Shown: positions 47,656-59,459, numbered from the stretch's first letter. The stretch is 64,000 bases of DNA from Saccharum officinarum (GCA_020631735.1 CM036170.1:72307737-72371736); one strand, 5' to 3'. A program made the numbers and translations. The notes: generated from the sequence alone by a model not told the origin.

Positions 47656-47867
47656 GGCCTCGTTTAGTTGCTAAAATTTTTGGCAAAATGCAACTGTAGT
47701 ATTTTCGTTGTTATTTGGCAATTAGTGTCCAATCATGGTCTAATTAGGCTTAAAAGATTCGTCTCGTCCATTTCGTCTAAACTGGCGCTTCATGCATGCG
47801 TCCAAAGATTCGATGTGACGGGGAATCTACTGTTCTTTTGCAAAATTTTCTGGATCTAAACTGGGCC
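47656..47867. mobile_element. Tourist-like MITE present only in copy B
   Basis: GGCCTCGTTTAGTTGC ... ACTGGGCC is flanked by TAA on both sides (47653-47655 and 47868-47870). The empty site in copy A reads AACTAAGATGATG (near 40276), which confirms insertion after the tandem duplication. Confidence 0.8.
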
Positions 47868-48498
47868 TAAGAGGATGACTAGGAGAACCTAGAGGCGAGG
47901 GGCACTTGTGGACGTCGTTCGTGTCCGCAGCTTGCGCGAACCCTATAGTTTTTGCAGCTTCATCCTCTTTCTCCATCCCCATATTGGCACCAATTGCCCC
48001 CTTTCCTTTTCTCCTTCGCCTCACTGCGTTGCACGCTGTTGCAAAGAGCGGAGTTTGACTGTTCGTATTGGAGGAAGTCTGTATTGGAGGCATTGTGCAA
48101 GGAAAAGACGGCATGGTGTGCTAACGTGCTGATGAACACAAATGGTCGTCATCGTGACTTCTCCCCATTTGCTAAAATGCTCAAGAGAGAAACGAACATT
48201 GCTTGTAGTGTCATCACAACTAGGGATGCAAGTGGGCTTAGCCCGCGAACCCGCAATTAATTAATATCCAAAATCGTAATGGGTAAATTGCGCCTACGTG
48301 CAAGGTTTATATGTTGAGTAGTTCATGTAATTTCAGTATATAGAAGCATTTGCTCGCAAAAGGTTTGTTATTGTGAGAACTATCGTTACTGAGATTACTT
48401 CACAAGCTCTCAATGATCACTTGATATCAGGACTTATATACGTGATCTCTTTTGTATTGTGAAATAACAAAATAGTGTACATGAATCTTATTCCTTCG

Positions 48499-49214
48499 TA
48501 AAAAAATCTTATTCACGCTTGATCATGGTTACATTAAATAGTTCGTAGACAGCTAAATAAACGACTTACGTACTGTATCCCATCTATTATATGTGCCATG
48601 ATGCCACGCCTTTGAGTTCACGCATTTGTTGCGGCAAATCCGACGCTCACTATCGTACATGAAATTAGCACATGCTAATGCCGGGCCAGGGTGCCTAGCG
48701 CATAACGCCCGGCACCTGCGATACACGCGCACATTGGTGGTAGCTAGCATATGTTCCGTGCGTGTTAGAAACCAAGAAAAAAAAAAGATGAGTGAAAACG
48801 GTCCCTAGAGTAACCGTGGACACCGTATCTATGGTAGATTCATATGTAACACGTGTTTATGTGAATCATCCACGTTTTAAAATTATTACTTATACTCAGA
48901 AAAATAATTAAAAATAAAATTACAACTCTCTCGTGCGTGGCCCTTACCGTGCCTATGTAAAAGATCAGGAATTCAGGAGCCGTGACCGTGAGGCCGCACC
49001 CACCACCGACAAAAGTCGGTGAGGCGTCGGTGCGGCACTGAGGCCGTGCCCGCCCGGCGGTCCGCAGCGCCGACGAATTCGGCTGCCGAGGCGGAGCATG
49101 GACAGTGCTCATCAGACATCGGGTACGTGGCCCATGGACCGGGCTCATCAGGTACGTGGGTCCTGGGCTTCCCCGCTTGTGCATTTGAGGGCCTGGGGAT
49201 GCATAATTCCTGAA
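48499..49214. other. Intergenic DNA, no gene seen
   Basis: A mixed-composition stretch with a GC-rich patch at 48990-49150. Open frames on both strands overlap and show no domains. Confidence 0.35.
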
Positions 49215-50147
49215 GGAAAAAGTCCACATTATCTCTCTTAATTTTCACGAAAGTCCGTTTTTTCCCCTGAACTTAAAAACCGGGCGAAACATCTCCCTTA
49301 ACTTTTAAAACCGTTCATCTTACCTCTCTGACCCTGTTATAAACGGTTTTGAAGGCGGTTTTGTCTTTTTCTTTTTTTATTTATTTTGGCTGAATCTTTG
49401 AAAAAACATAGTAAATCACATAAAATCATAAAATAGAAAATCCAATGAGTAGATCTACACAGTGAACATATAATATGGTATGCTTTAGTACAAAGTTTTT
49501 CTGTAGCTTTAGATCTATGCTTTTCTGTAATTAAATGAAAAAAATTCATAGCTGCAGTTTCTATGGTCCAATTGTGGTGAAATTTTTATGGTGAGCTAAT
49601 TATTATATGCATAAACTGTAGTAAAAATTTAATACTCATTGGATCATGTATAGATTAGTTATAGATTTATTTATATTTAACAAGCATAAACCTAAATAAA
49701 ATCTATAACTAAGCTATACATGATCCAATGAGTATGAAAATTGTACTATAGTTCACTCATACAATAATTAGTCCACCATAAAAATTTTATTACAATTGGA
49801 CCATATAAACTGTAGCTATGAATTATTCCAATTAATTACAGAAAGCATAGATCTAAAGTCACAGCAAAAACTTTGTATTAAAGCATATCATATTATATGT
49901 TCACCGTGTAGATCTACTTATGTGGAGTCCAACAAAATTGGATATTTTATTTTATGATTTTTCTGTGATTTAATATGATTTTTCAAAGATTTAGCCGAAA
50001 TAAAAAAAGAAAAAGACAAAACCGCATTCAAAACTGCTTATAACAGGGCTAGGGAGGTAAGATGAACGGTTTTAAAAGTTGAGGGAGATGTTTTACCCGG
50101 TTTTAGAGTTTAGTGAGGAAAAGCGGACTTTCGCGAAAGTTGAGGGT
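49215..50147. mobile_element. Foldback element (long inverted repeat of about 0.93 kb)
   Basis: The left arm (about 49220-49665) and the right arm (about 49710-50145) are reverse complements over about 430 bp at roughly 85-90% by eye. Paired words include ACGAAAGTCCG / CGGACTTTCGCG, TAAAACCGTTCATCTTACCT / AGGTAAGATGAACGG and GGATCATGTATAG / CTATACATGATCC. The centre is only about 45 bp. There is no coding. The layout fits a foldback or long-TIR Mutator-like MITE; no target duplication could be defined. The transcript would form a very long hairpin. Confidence 0.8.
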
Positions 50148-52575
50148 GAGTGCCCGGTCCGAAGCTCCATTTTTTCGGTGGGCCTGTGAATGGATCGAGC
50201 TTTGAGTCCTGTTACCGAAAGGAACATCGTAGTGGGCCGTGATATAAGCTGAACTGTTGGTTCCATTTCTATGCAGTCGTTTGGTACCAGTGCATTCTGT
50301 GCTATTATGTGAACTGTACATGCTTCAAACCCCCATCATGTTTCCTGTTATATACAGTAGTAACTTCGGTAAGGAATTTTACTTCGAGGCGATCCATCCT
50401 CTGTAGAATGTATCGACCCATATACTCTTTAAGACACAACTACGCATGTCCCCGAGTCCAGCCCAACCACGGCTTGATGCTGTCTTGGCGCATGGCGTAA
50501 ATAAATCTTCTCTGGCTCTCAAATCTGCCGAACCAGAGTCTCAGATATCAAACTTGTGTCGGGTGTAGTTTGTCTTGTGTTTGGTCAGTCTGCAGAGAAC
50601 ATCTCCCGACGGCAGCATGTTGTTCCTCTGGTGGATTTCAGATCTCGCACATCATTTTCAGAAACTCGAGTCCCGTTGCCAAAGCTGATAGTGGCATGTA
50701 CGTAGGCGAGCCAAATGTAGCACTTTCAGTACTTCCACGTTTTGTTCATCAGTGTTAGGTGCTCCAACCCTATCTGGCTATCTGACGCGCTGCCGGGAAA
50801 TATATACCCAACTAGCAATCGACTCTGTGGTCAAATGACGCGCTGCCGGGAAGTTGGAGTTACTGGAAAATATACGTTCAAAGACATTAGACATGGAGTA
50901 GTTGATGAGACTCGTGCATTTAGAATTATACAAGAACGATTTGGATCTGTAATATGGTCGCTGTCGGTGAAGCTAGAACTTGAGGCCTTGAGCCACAGGT
51001 CATGTTATTCCTTATTCGTTTGCCGCAGCTAGTTCTGAAGAAAAGTCCAAGCTGAGCTTATCTGAACCAAACAGTAGTGGAAGATACAAAAGGCCAGTCT
51101 CTCTGGCGTATGCGCTGCCGTCTGTAACTCTGCAGCAACGCAGTCCTTTCGCGGAAGCACGAGTTCAGGTCTTCAGTGCGAAACAGTACAGGTAGCATGA
51201 TGTTGGTGCGTGTACCATACTGTACAAACATCGATAAAACAAGTCTCCATAGCAGCCACTTTCCATAAAAAATAAGCATTTTTTCCCTTGAAAAGAGGCA
51301 TTTGTTCCATTCGTCTAGAATAAGTTAATTTCCAAGCAACTAGTTCAGTCACATCGCAGGATGTCTGCTATACAAAGCAATCTAGCCGGTTTTTGACGCG
51401 TTGCGCATAACCGTTCGGTTTAGTGGGGGGGTTCATGGTTACGCACGACGCATCATCCAAAGGTTACTGCTTAATGCCATAAGTAACACGGAGTTATCAT
51501 GATAATTAGAACCTGGAGAGACAAGCGGTCAAAATTCAGCACGAGCTTTCCGTCCTTGAGTTGCTAGAGAGACCCAGAATTGCTGCGAGAACAGAAGCTT
51601 TGTGCTTCGGTTCCAAGTCTGGAGACGCGGCAAAGAACACCTCGAGCTCTGAGAACTTTCAGAGGCCGGGCCCTGCTTTCCAATCTGACTCTGTATGGCG
51701 CAAAAAGAATTGGACTCCCACCACGAAGTGTCTGGGCAGCTGTGCCCTGGAACAAAATTCAGTACATAATACAGGCAAAGCACCTTGCAGCTTGTTAACC
51801 TACTGTGCAAGATAAGAATTAAAATAACAACTACTCTACCCTAAGCTAATCGTTTTTAGGCTTTACACTGTCGCCTATCACGCGCAATCAATCTTCACGT
51901 ACAATCATGTCAATACAGCATGTCACTGAGCTAGTAAGAGTGATGGTTAGAATTGCGGAATTTGGCAGGCGTGGTGCACTATTTCTACAATATTCCCGAG
52001 TGCTACAAAGTTTGCAGTGGCAAAGCATTGGCTCTTTTTCAAGTTTGGTACGTCGGTCTTCAGGACGAAGAGGAAAAAAAGCTTTCCGAGTTCCAACCAC
52101 CGGCAACCACATAACAGTGCCTGCAATTGAATTCAGCGAAGGGTTGTAAACTCGGTACGGCGATTAGTGTGTTAGGCACTTGATCCACACCTAACCTAGC
52201 TAGCTGACACCCCTTTTCTAATTAGCTTTCACCTGAAAAAGAATACAGACCTACAAGATGTCAATGTGTTAGGTTAGATGATAATATCTTGGGTTAGGGC
52301 TGGGCTGATGTTATTCCTTAGATATCTTTAAGCAATTTTTGGAATGTTGCTTAGTGCTCTAGCTGGTGCTAAGGGTACAAGGGATATAAAGCAGGATCAG
52401 AAACATATTATAATATCTGCAGCAAATGAGGTCACTAATAATTTGTATGCAAAGATATAGCTTACCACGAAAATAAGGAACATTTTGTTTGCTGAAATGT
52501 GCATACACTTAGGCTCTTTTGCTTCAGCAGGTTCCTGGTAGATCTGCACACAAAATGAAATGAGTCAGTCAGTGG
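50148..52575. other. Intergenic DNA, no gene supported
   Basis: Several short frames (for example 51529-51815 on both strands) lack domains and lack a convincing splice structure. A 23-bp repeat CTGACGCGCTGCCGGGAA-like word occurs twice near 50780-50850. Nothing further is recognised. Confidence 0.35.
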
Positions 52576-52588
52576 TTAGAACCAACCA

Positions 52589-53728
52589 ACACAACAACAA
52601 CAACAATAACATAGCATTTTGTCCCAAGCAAGTTGAGGTAGGCTAGAGATGAAACCCAAAAAAGACGAGAAATAGGGAGACACATAAAGAGACATAAATG
52701 GCACAAGACAAAAAGATGTCACGGTTCAGGCACGTTGATTGCTAATCTCCAAGCGCTCCTGTCCATAGCTAAATCCTTAGAGATATTCCACTCTTTAAGA
52801 TCTCTCTTAACGGACTCGTCCCAAGTTAGTTTAGGTCGACCTCTACCGCTCTTTACATTATCGGCCCGCTTTAGAACTCCACTACGCACCGGCGCCTCAG
52901 GAGGCCTCCGTTGGACATGTCCAAACCATCTCAACCGATGTTGAATCAATTTCTCCTCAATTGGTGCCACCCCAACCCTATCCCGAATATCGTCGTTCCG
53001 GACTCTATCCCTCCTTGTGTGCCCACAACACCAACGCAACATACGCATCTCTGCTACACTCAATTGCTGGACATGTCGCCTTTTTGTAGGCCAACATTCA
53101 GCACCGTATAACATCGCCGGACGAATCGCCGTCCTATAGAACTTACCTTTCAGCTTCTGAGGCACCCTTTTGTCACAGAGAACGCCAGAAGCTTGACGTC
53201 ATTTCAGCCAACCGGCTGAAATTCTATGCCTAACATCTTCATCAATGTCTCCATCCTTTTGTAGCATCGATCCTAAATACCGAAAAGTATCCTTCTTGGC
53301 CACCACTTGCCCATCGAGGCTAACGTCACCCTCCTCGTGCCTAGTCGCGCTGAAATCGCACCTCAGGTACTCGGTCTTAGTCCTACTAAGTCTGAATCCT
53401 TTCGACTCTAATATGTGCCTCCATAGTTCTAACTTCTTATTAACCTCCGTCCTACTGTCGTCAACTAGCACCACATCATCAGCAAAAAGCATACACCAAG
53501 GGATATCACCTTGTATGTCCCTTGTGACCTCATCCATCACCAAAGCAAATAAATAAGGGCTCAAAGCTGACCCCCTGATGCAGTCATATTTTAATTGGAA
53601 AGTCACTGGTGTCGCCATCACATGTTCGGACAAACGTCACAACATCCCTGTACATATCCTTGATGAGGGTAATGTACTTAGTTGGGACTTTGTGTTTTTC
53701 CAAGGCCCGCCACATGACATTTCTCGGT
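52589..53728 (-). mobile_element. 5'-truncated RTE-clade non-LTR retrotransposon
   Basis: Flanked by a 13-bp duplication TTAGAACCAACCA (52576-52588 and 53729-53741). On the minus strand the insert starts inside the reverse transcriptase (PRNVMWRALE), continues through the [11 protein letters not shown] catalytic motif (near 53490) and the C-terminal region (MLYGAECW, RWFGHVQRRP, WDESVKRDL), and stops after INVPEP at 52719. A 3' tail follows that ends in a TTG-type repeat (52591-52612). The frame is damaged by an extra G near 53575-53580 and a TGA for Trp near 53198, so it is inactive. RTE elements typically end in short repeats rather than poly-A, as seen here. Confidence 0.88.
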
Positions 53729-53741
53729 TTAGAACCAACCA

Positions 53742-54540
53742 ATGCCTTTAAAAATTTGCGCAAAGAGAAAACAAGATAGAAACCCCAAACAAGTCCACTT
53801 AGAAACAGCTTAAGTTTAGACACATTCTATAATGCACAGAGGCCTCGATGAGAGCTGATGCATGCGCAGTTGTCAATAATTACACCAAACTCCAATGAGA
53901 CAAAGTTGACAAGGGATCCCAGGAATGGAACGGCATCAACAAGCACGCCCATAGAAACAAACACCCAGCCGCGCACGCTCAGTTTAGACAGGTTTAACTT
54001 AAACAAGGGGGCTAATCTCTTGCACCTGATGTCACCCTCACTCTTCCAAAGGTTAAGATTGAATAAACAAATGGCACCTTGCTCCATGTTTTGAGGGCAT
54101 GCGTTCTCCCTTTTAGATTTAAAATAGAGCACTCATACATAACAAGGTCAATTACCAAAATATTTTATCTTTACAATAAACTTATCATATTTCACAGTCA
54201 GATTGTCTCATGTCCACAAGGTCTGTCTTGTTTCTTTTAACAACAAGGCCTTTAAAATTTCAAGTTTCAACCCAAGCCATCATCAGGTAACCCAAAAATT
54301 TGAAAACAACTTTCAACACTTGCTTCAAAGAATATGAAGCTTCCAAGTGCACCTGTCCAGTTAACATGCAGACCAAGTGGTGTGAAGGCCCACATATCAG
54401 TAGGCATTTTGTAAATAATTTATCGGTAAAAGTGATCACCTCATAAGCCTAGCTCTTAATGGTGGCCTTGTAAATGCAACCCTACACATCCAAACAAAAT
54501 TAGTAGGTTCTATCATGAAAAGAGGAGAAGCATGCCAAGG
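53742..54540. other. Intergenic DNA
   Basis: No domain-bearing frame or repeat with definable ends was seen between the RTE and LINE insertions. Confidence 0.35.
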
Positions 54541-54558
54541 AAGGAATAGGTATAAAAT

Positions 54559-55556
54559 TGGAGATGGATCTAGTGTCCTCTTTTGGTCTGATCTCTGGAA
54601 TGACAACATCCTACAAACTAAATACCCAAGACTATTCTCCTTCGCAAAGAATAAGAATATCACAGCTGCACAGTTCTGTCAGACAACTCCCTAGAGACCC
54701 AGTTTCATCTCCCTATCTCAGAACAAGCATATCAAGAGTTTCAAAGCCTTCAAGATTATATTCAAACAATTCGAGTTCATCACAATACAAAAGATTCTTG
54801 GCAGTACATTTGGGGAAACAAGAGTTACTCTTCCTCAAAGTTCTACAATCTCCCTTACAAGAACGTCCAACCTCCTGCTCCGTTCATCTGGATTTGGGAT
54901 TCTAGATGTTGCAATAAGCTCAGGGTCTTCTCCTGGCTTCTTTTAATGGATAGGCTCAACACAAGGAACATCCTCAAAAGAAAAAAGCACAAGCTAGAAG
55001 GAAATAACTACAATTGCATTCTCTGCAGCAACAACTTGGAGGAAACTGCCTTTCACCTCTTCTTCAGCTGTCCTTTTAGCCAAGCTTGTTGGCAGTACCT
55101 TGGCATCCATTGGGATTTCTCCATGGACTTCTTTCATATGGTGATTCAAGCTAAGCAGCAATTTCAGAGCCCTTTCTTCATGGAGATCTTCATTATTGGA
55201 GCTTGGCAAATCTAGAAGCAGAGGAACAATTTCATCTTTGATCATGGTCGCCCTTCCTTCAGCTCCTGGAAGCAAAGTTTTTTGGATGAAGCTACTTTAC
55301 AGGCTCTTAGACTCTGTGACTCTAAAAGATCGATTTTCTTAGCCCTTTTAGCAGTCCTTGCCTAGTGTTGTTGGCTCTCTCCCTTTCTTGGTTGTGGGGT
55401 TGTCGTCTCTGGTCCACCTCGGACCCCCCTTCTTTCCTTCTGCTCTTGTACAATTTTTTTTCTTTGTTGATACTCGATCAATTGTTGGGCTTCTCTTATT
55501 TTAAATAAATCTTTACAGTGGGGGCCTCCCCTGCTGTATTTTACGTTCAAAAAAAA
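54559..55556 (+). mobile_element. 5'-truncated L1-type LINE insertion
   Basis: Flanked by AAGGAATAGGTATAAAAT at 54541-54558 and again at 55555-55572. This 16-18 bp repeat is the right size for a LINE target duplication. The insert begins in the zf-RVT region (GDGSSVLFWSDLWND). A frameshift and a stop follow. It continues with the zinc-binding block CILCSNNLEETAFHLFFSC near 55018 and ends in a 3' UTR and short A run (55549-55556). Only about 1 kb of 3' end is present, so it is inactive. Confidence 0.8.
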
Positions 55557-55572
55557 GGAATAGGTATAAAAT

Positions 55573-55891
55573 AACCTAATCACATAAAAGCACTGCAGCC
55601 ATATAGATCAATAATAGAGAGAAACAGTTATTTCACAACACGGTGCTGCATTACATATAGCCGCGACAGAAAGAGGATTAGATGCAAACAAAAGGCAGAT
55701 CATAGGGGCACAGATAGGTCCCTCGTAAGAAGTATAAGCCAATTTATAAACCTCTCTAGCTACAGGGATTCTGCTTTAAAGCATGCCGAAACTTCTTCCA
55801 CTCTCTTCCTAAAACACAACAACCACCTCTGCCAAGACCAACCCAAACCAGAAGACACAAGTCACCAAACACACAAAGCAAGGCAAGAACA
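55573..55891 (+). promoter_or_regulatory. Upstream region and probable 5' UTR of the MAKR gene
   Basis: About 320 bp between the LINE insertion and the start codon. The last 90 bp are CA-rich and lack upstream ATGs close to the start, as is common in plant leaders. I could not assign a TATA box with confidence. The LINE insertion lies close enough to have displaced distal promoter sequence. Confidence 0.4.
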
Positions 55892-57025
55892 ATGGCAAAA
55901 CATAGCCCCCAAATCCATGGCCAACCACTCCAAGAAGAGGACTACATAGACATGGATCTGAGCTCACCAGCAGCATCAGAAGCAGCCACCACCACCGCAA
56001 GCTTGCTCTGCTACAACAGTGCCATGGCAGCCTCGCCACAACACTCGCGAGAGTTTGAATTCCACATGTTGGCTCCACCTGACCTGCGGGAGCCCGTGGC
56101 ATCCCCAGCAGATGAGCTCTTCTACAAGGGCAAGCTGCTACCACTCCATCTTCCACCACGCATCCAGATGGTTGAGAAGCTACTTGAGAGTGCAGCTGAG
56201 AAGGGCTTACTTTCAGCAAGCACTGCCCCAGCAACACCATACCAGTCATGCAATGTATCAGCAGCAAACTCATGTTATGCCAGTGGTGAGCTCAATGCAG
56301 AGTACTACTTCCATGAGTGCATATCCACTGGTAGTGATGCTGCCGGGGAGGCGGCAGCCTATGAGAAGAAGCCATGGTCCAAGAAGCTCAAGTTCATCAG
56401 GCACCTCAACCTCGGTCTCAAGCTCAAAGCATCAAAAGCTTATCTGAAGACAATATTTGCTACTAAAGGAGGGAATCCAGATGACAAGAATGGTGTACCT
56501 AGAGCAAATGAGTTGTCCAATGCACAGTTCAATACCTGGAGGAAGAACCCATTTGGCCATATCAGAAGCAAAAGGTACATAGCCTCACCCATCAGCAATA
56601 GCACCACAGTAGGAGGCAAGTTTAAAGAGGACGAGTGTGGCCATAGGAGATCCTTCTCCAGTGTCATTATCCGATACTCATCATCAAACAAGGCATCCTC
56701 TGTTTCATCATCGTCATGTTCTTCGTCAAATTCATCCTCCTTCTCAATCCCAAGCTCAAATGACTCTGGTGTTGGACCAGTGCTGAGGAGGAGTAGCAGT
56801 GCAAGTTCAGAGATGGACAATCCAATTCAGGGCGCAATAGCATACTGCAAGAAGTCACAGCAGCTCGCCTCAGTGAGGAAGAGTGCAAGCGATGCAGGAT
56901 TCCGTTTCATGTTATCATCAGCATCAAAAATAGCAGCAGAATCCGAAGACACTGAGGGTATATTTGAGATTACCCAAAATGCAAATGTAAATTCAATGTC
57001 CCCCAATAATTCTGTACTCTTTTGA
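55892..57025 (+). CDS. Membrane-associated kinase regulator (MAKR/BKI1-like)
   Basis: A single-exon frame of 377 codons. Conserved family blocks appear in order: EEDYIDMDLSS (residues 15-25), EFEFHM (54-59), DELFYKGKLLPLHLPP (74-89), a basic stretch KKPWSKKLKFIRHLNLGLKLKASKAY from 159 on, a long serine-rich region (263-306) and the C-terminal motif EMDNPIQGAIAYCKKS (307-322). In the founding member BKI1 the basic stretch holds the protein at the plasma membrane until phosphorylation, and the C-terminal motif binds the kinase domain of the brassinosteroid receptor. MAKR proteins are thought to regulate receptor kinases in the same way. Which kinase this one binds cannot be told from sequence. 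Family assignment is firm; the subgroup (MAKR1/3/4-like) is uncertain. Confidence 0.88.
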   Translation: MAKHSPQIHGQPLQEEDYIDMDLSSPAASEAATTTASLLCYNSAMAASPQHSREFEFHMLAPPDLREPVASPADELFYKGKLLPLHLPPRIQMVEKLLESAAEKGLLSASTAPATPYQSCNVSAANSCYASGELNAEYYFHECISTGSDAAGEAAAYEKKPWSKKLKFIRHLNLGLKLKASKAYLKTIFATKGGNPDDKNGVPRANELSNAQFNTWRKNPFGHIRSKRYIASPISNSTTVGGKFKEDECGHRRSFSSVIIRYSSSNKASSVSSSSCSSSNSSSFSIPSSNDSGVGPVLRRSSSASSEMDNPIQGAIAYCKKSQQLASVRKSASDAGFRFMLSSASKIAAESEDTEGIFEITQNANVNSMSPNNSVLF

Positions 57026-59044
57026 TCTTGGGCTTTCTGTAGATATGATATATGTCTGATATTATGGCCTTCAGAAATATCAATGTAAGCAATTTCTGTT
57101 TAAGGACAAATATTGAAGAATTCCCTCGATTTTTATTTGTCTTCAAAATTGGAATGTAGTATTTAATATTTTCTCTGATCAGTGTCTTTAGCCACATTCA
57201 TGTGCTGTGACCAAAATGAAAGGTGCTAGGGCACAGCCAATTATTTTTTAGTTAGTTGCGGTTTATACTGGTTGTATATATTCACATATATAACAGTTTC
57301 TAATTAAAGCCTACGTGATTCCTGTTTCTTGAACAAATCACAAAAACCATACTCTTGAAAGGTATAGCTGCAGTAACTATGCAAGATCATATCTTTACAT
57401 TAATTCAAAATGCCCAACTTGGACAAAAAAAGCTTTTCTGGAAATTGGACATCATCAATTGGCCTCCATATTAAGATATACTATTAAGAAATACCATGCA
57501 TTCATGTCAACCAAGGAACATGCAAATGTAACAGCAGTGACCTTATTTTGAAAATTTTAAAAAGACACTGTAGCATACACTTAAAATGTTAAAACATGAA
57601 AGCATGAAGGGCAAAATCTTTTTCTTGCCGTGACAAACAAAAAAAGGAGTATCATTTATATAGTACATTTTATAACCTATAATTACATATGCATACAAAC
57701 TCGTCTTTACACTGAAAAATCATCTAACAACAACCATGGAATTATTCACCAACACAGGGGGGGGGGGGTGAGATCAATGCGGGCATGAATTTCATTCCCA
57801 CCAATGCCGGAATAAGCTTCGATGGGGGTCCTCATATGCATTGCAAGAAACATTAAATTTAAATAATAATAAAGCATAAAAAAGTGACATTTCCACTTAT
57901 TTGACTTGAACCTTATGTTTGCTGAAACAGTTTTCAGGCTTTCTTTTCTTCTACTAGTTACCACTTCGGATTTCGAATTTCTCCTAGCTTGATTATCCTG
58001 TGAAGTATCAATGAATGTTCATTGTGACAAAAACAGCAGCGTAAAAGGTTCCATCACAAGTTAGGTAGGTCAAGGACACTATACAACAGAAGATGAATTT
58101 CTAGGATAAATCTAACAGCCCCAGCTGTCTATCTCTGCAATAACTCTGTTTGTCCTGTGATTTTGTGAGTAAGTTGGAAAATGTAGTTCTATTTGTTTAC
58201 TCATCTTTGGAAACAAGAATGCTGCAGAGCAATGGACAAAATCAGCTTTATTCCATCATATTGAACTTTCAACTCAGTGGTTTTCCTAATGTACATAACT
58301 AGCAATGCTGAAACTACAATAACAGATCAGATATAATAATATCAGCACTGGGATCACGGATTGTCATTAAAGAATACTGCTTGCCAGAATCTATCCCAAA
58401 TCGAAACAAAAGAAACACAATGAAGGGAACACTACATTCCTTAACTTCAAAGCAGAACATATACTGATGAAATGGCCAAATGAAGACAGGAATCCTTAAA
58501 CTAAGAGAGCATGTTGACAAAAGGCAGGGCAAGATTAAAGCAAAAGGTAAGCAGAGCTATCCACTACATTGATGATGTTGAGCAATGTTAGGACTGAGAG
58601 CAACATAATAGGGCCTACTTTACACCTGCCTACCTCTTAGGCACCAATAGTTAGCCAATGTTTGTTTAAGCCAAATCTTATGCATCTTTGCATGACTCAT
58701 CAAGCTGCCTCCTTTCGCCTTTCTAGTCCTGCAAGAATTTTGAGTCTGTTAGGACGGCTGTGACAACTTTTACTACTCCCTCTCTATTCTTTTTTTTTTT
58801 TTGAGGGAAATTCCAACTCTCTAATTAGTAAGCAAAGTAATCAGTGACAGACTAAATGAGTCTTTTATCCCGTCAGTGATACCTGCACCGAAGTATACCA
58901 GGTCATGTGCATCCCAATGACCATTTCAAATTCGACAAGGTGAATATCATAAACAGTATGATCACAGCTTCAGTAAATATAGCCACATATGCTGTTGCTG
59001 ACGTGATGAGTAGCCAGTACACTTCAGTGTTACATTACATTAAT
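57026..59044. other. 3' flank of MAKR gene and intergenic DNA
   Basis: Probable 3' UTR at first, then AT-rich sequence with a poly-G run at 57760-57769 and a poly-T run near 58790-58802. On the minus strand, 58700-58733 may hold a terminal exon (see the candidate exon at 60031-60120). Nothing else is supported. Confidence 0.35.
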
Positions 59045-59058
59045 TAGTTGTGGTAGAA

Positions 59059-59459
59059 CGACGATATTCGGGATAGGGTTGGGGTGGCACCAATTGAGGA
59101 GAAATTGATTCAACATCGGTTGAGATGGTTTGGACATGTCCAACGGAGGCCTCCTGAGGCGCCGGTGCGTAGTGGAGTTCTAAAGCGGGCCGATAATGTA
59201 AAGAGCGGTAGAGGTCGACCTAAACTAACTTGGGACGAGTCCGTTAAGAGAGATCTTAAGGAGTGGAATATCTTCAAGGATTTAGCTTTGGACAGGAGCG
59301 CTTGGAGATTGGCAATCAACGTGCCCGAACCGTGACCTCTTTTTGTCTTGTGCCCTTTTTGTTCCTTTATGTGTCTCCTTGTTTCTCGTCTCTTTTGGGT
59401 TTCATCTCTAGCCTACCCCAACTTGCTTGGGACAAAAGGCTATGTTGTTGTTGTAGTAG
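59059..59459 (+). mobile_element. Short 5'-truncated RTE insertion
   Basis: Flanked by TAGTTGTGGTAGAA (59045-59058 and 59460-59473), a perfect 14-bp duplication. It contains only the last 85 or so codons of the RTE ORF (APIEEKLIQHRL ... INVPEP, ending 59335) and a 3' tail ending in a GTT/GTA triplet repeat. Coding sequence is nearly identical to the RTE copy at 52589-53728, which lies in the opposite orientation. Confidence 0.9.

Larger units (their letters stand above)
40891..48498. repeat. Tandem duplication, copy B (interrupted)
   Basis: Corresponds to copy A with insertions of a nested LTR pair (41408-45826), a 132-bp MITE (46699-46830) and a Tourist-like MITE (47656-47867), and without the Mutator-like MITE of copy A. 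The right end is at TTCCTTCG near 48498, where similarity to copy A stops. Confidence 0.85.

Noticed and set aside
50309..51032. Run of short plus-strand frames
   Set aside because: No domain, no conserved composition and no splice pattern linking them.
52470..52545. Exon-like block on the minus strand between TGTGCAG and GTGGTAAG
   Set aside because: Short and isolated, with no neighbouring exon in phase and no recognisable protein; could not be supported.
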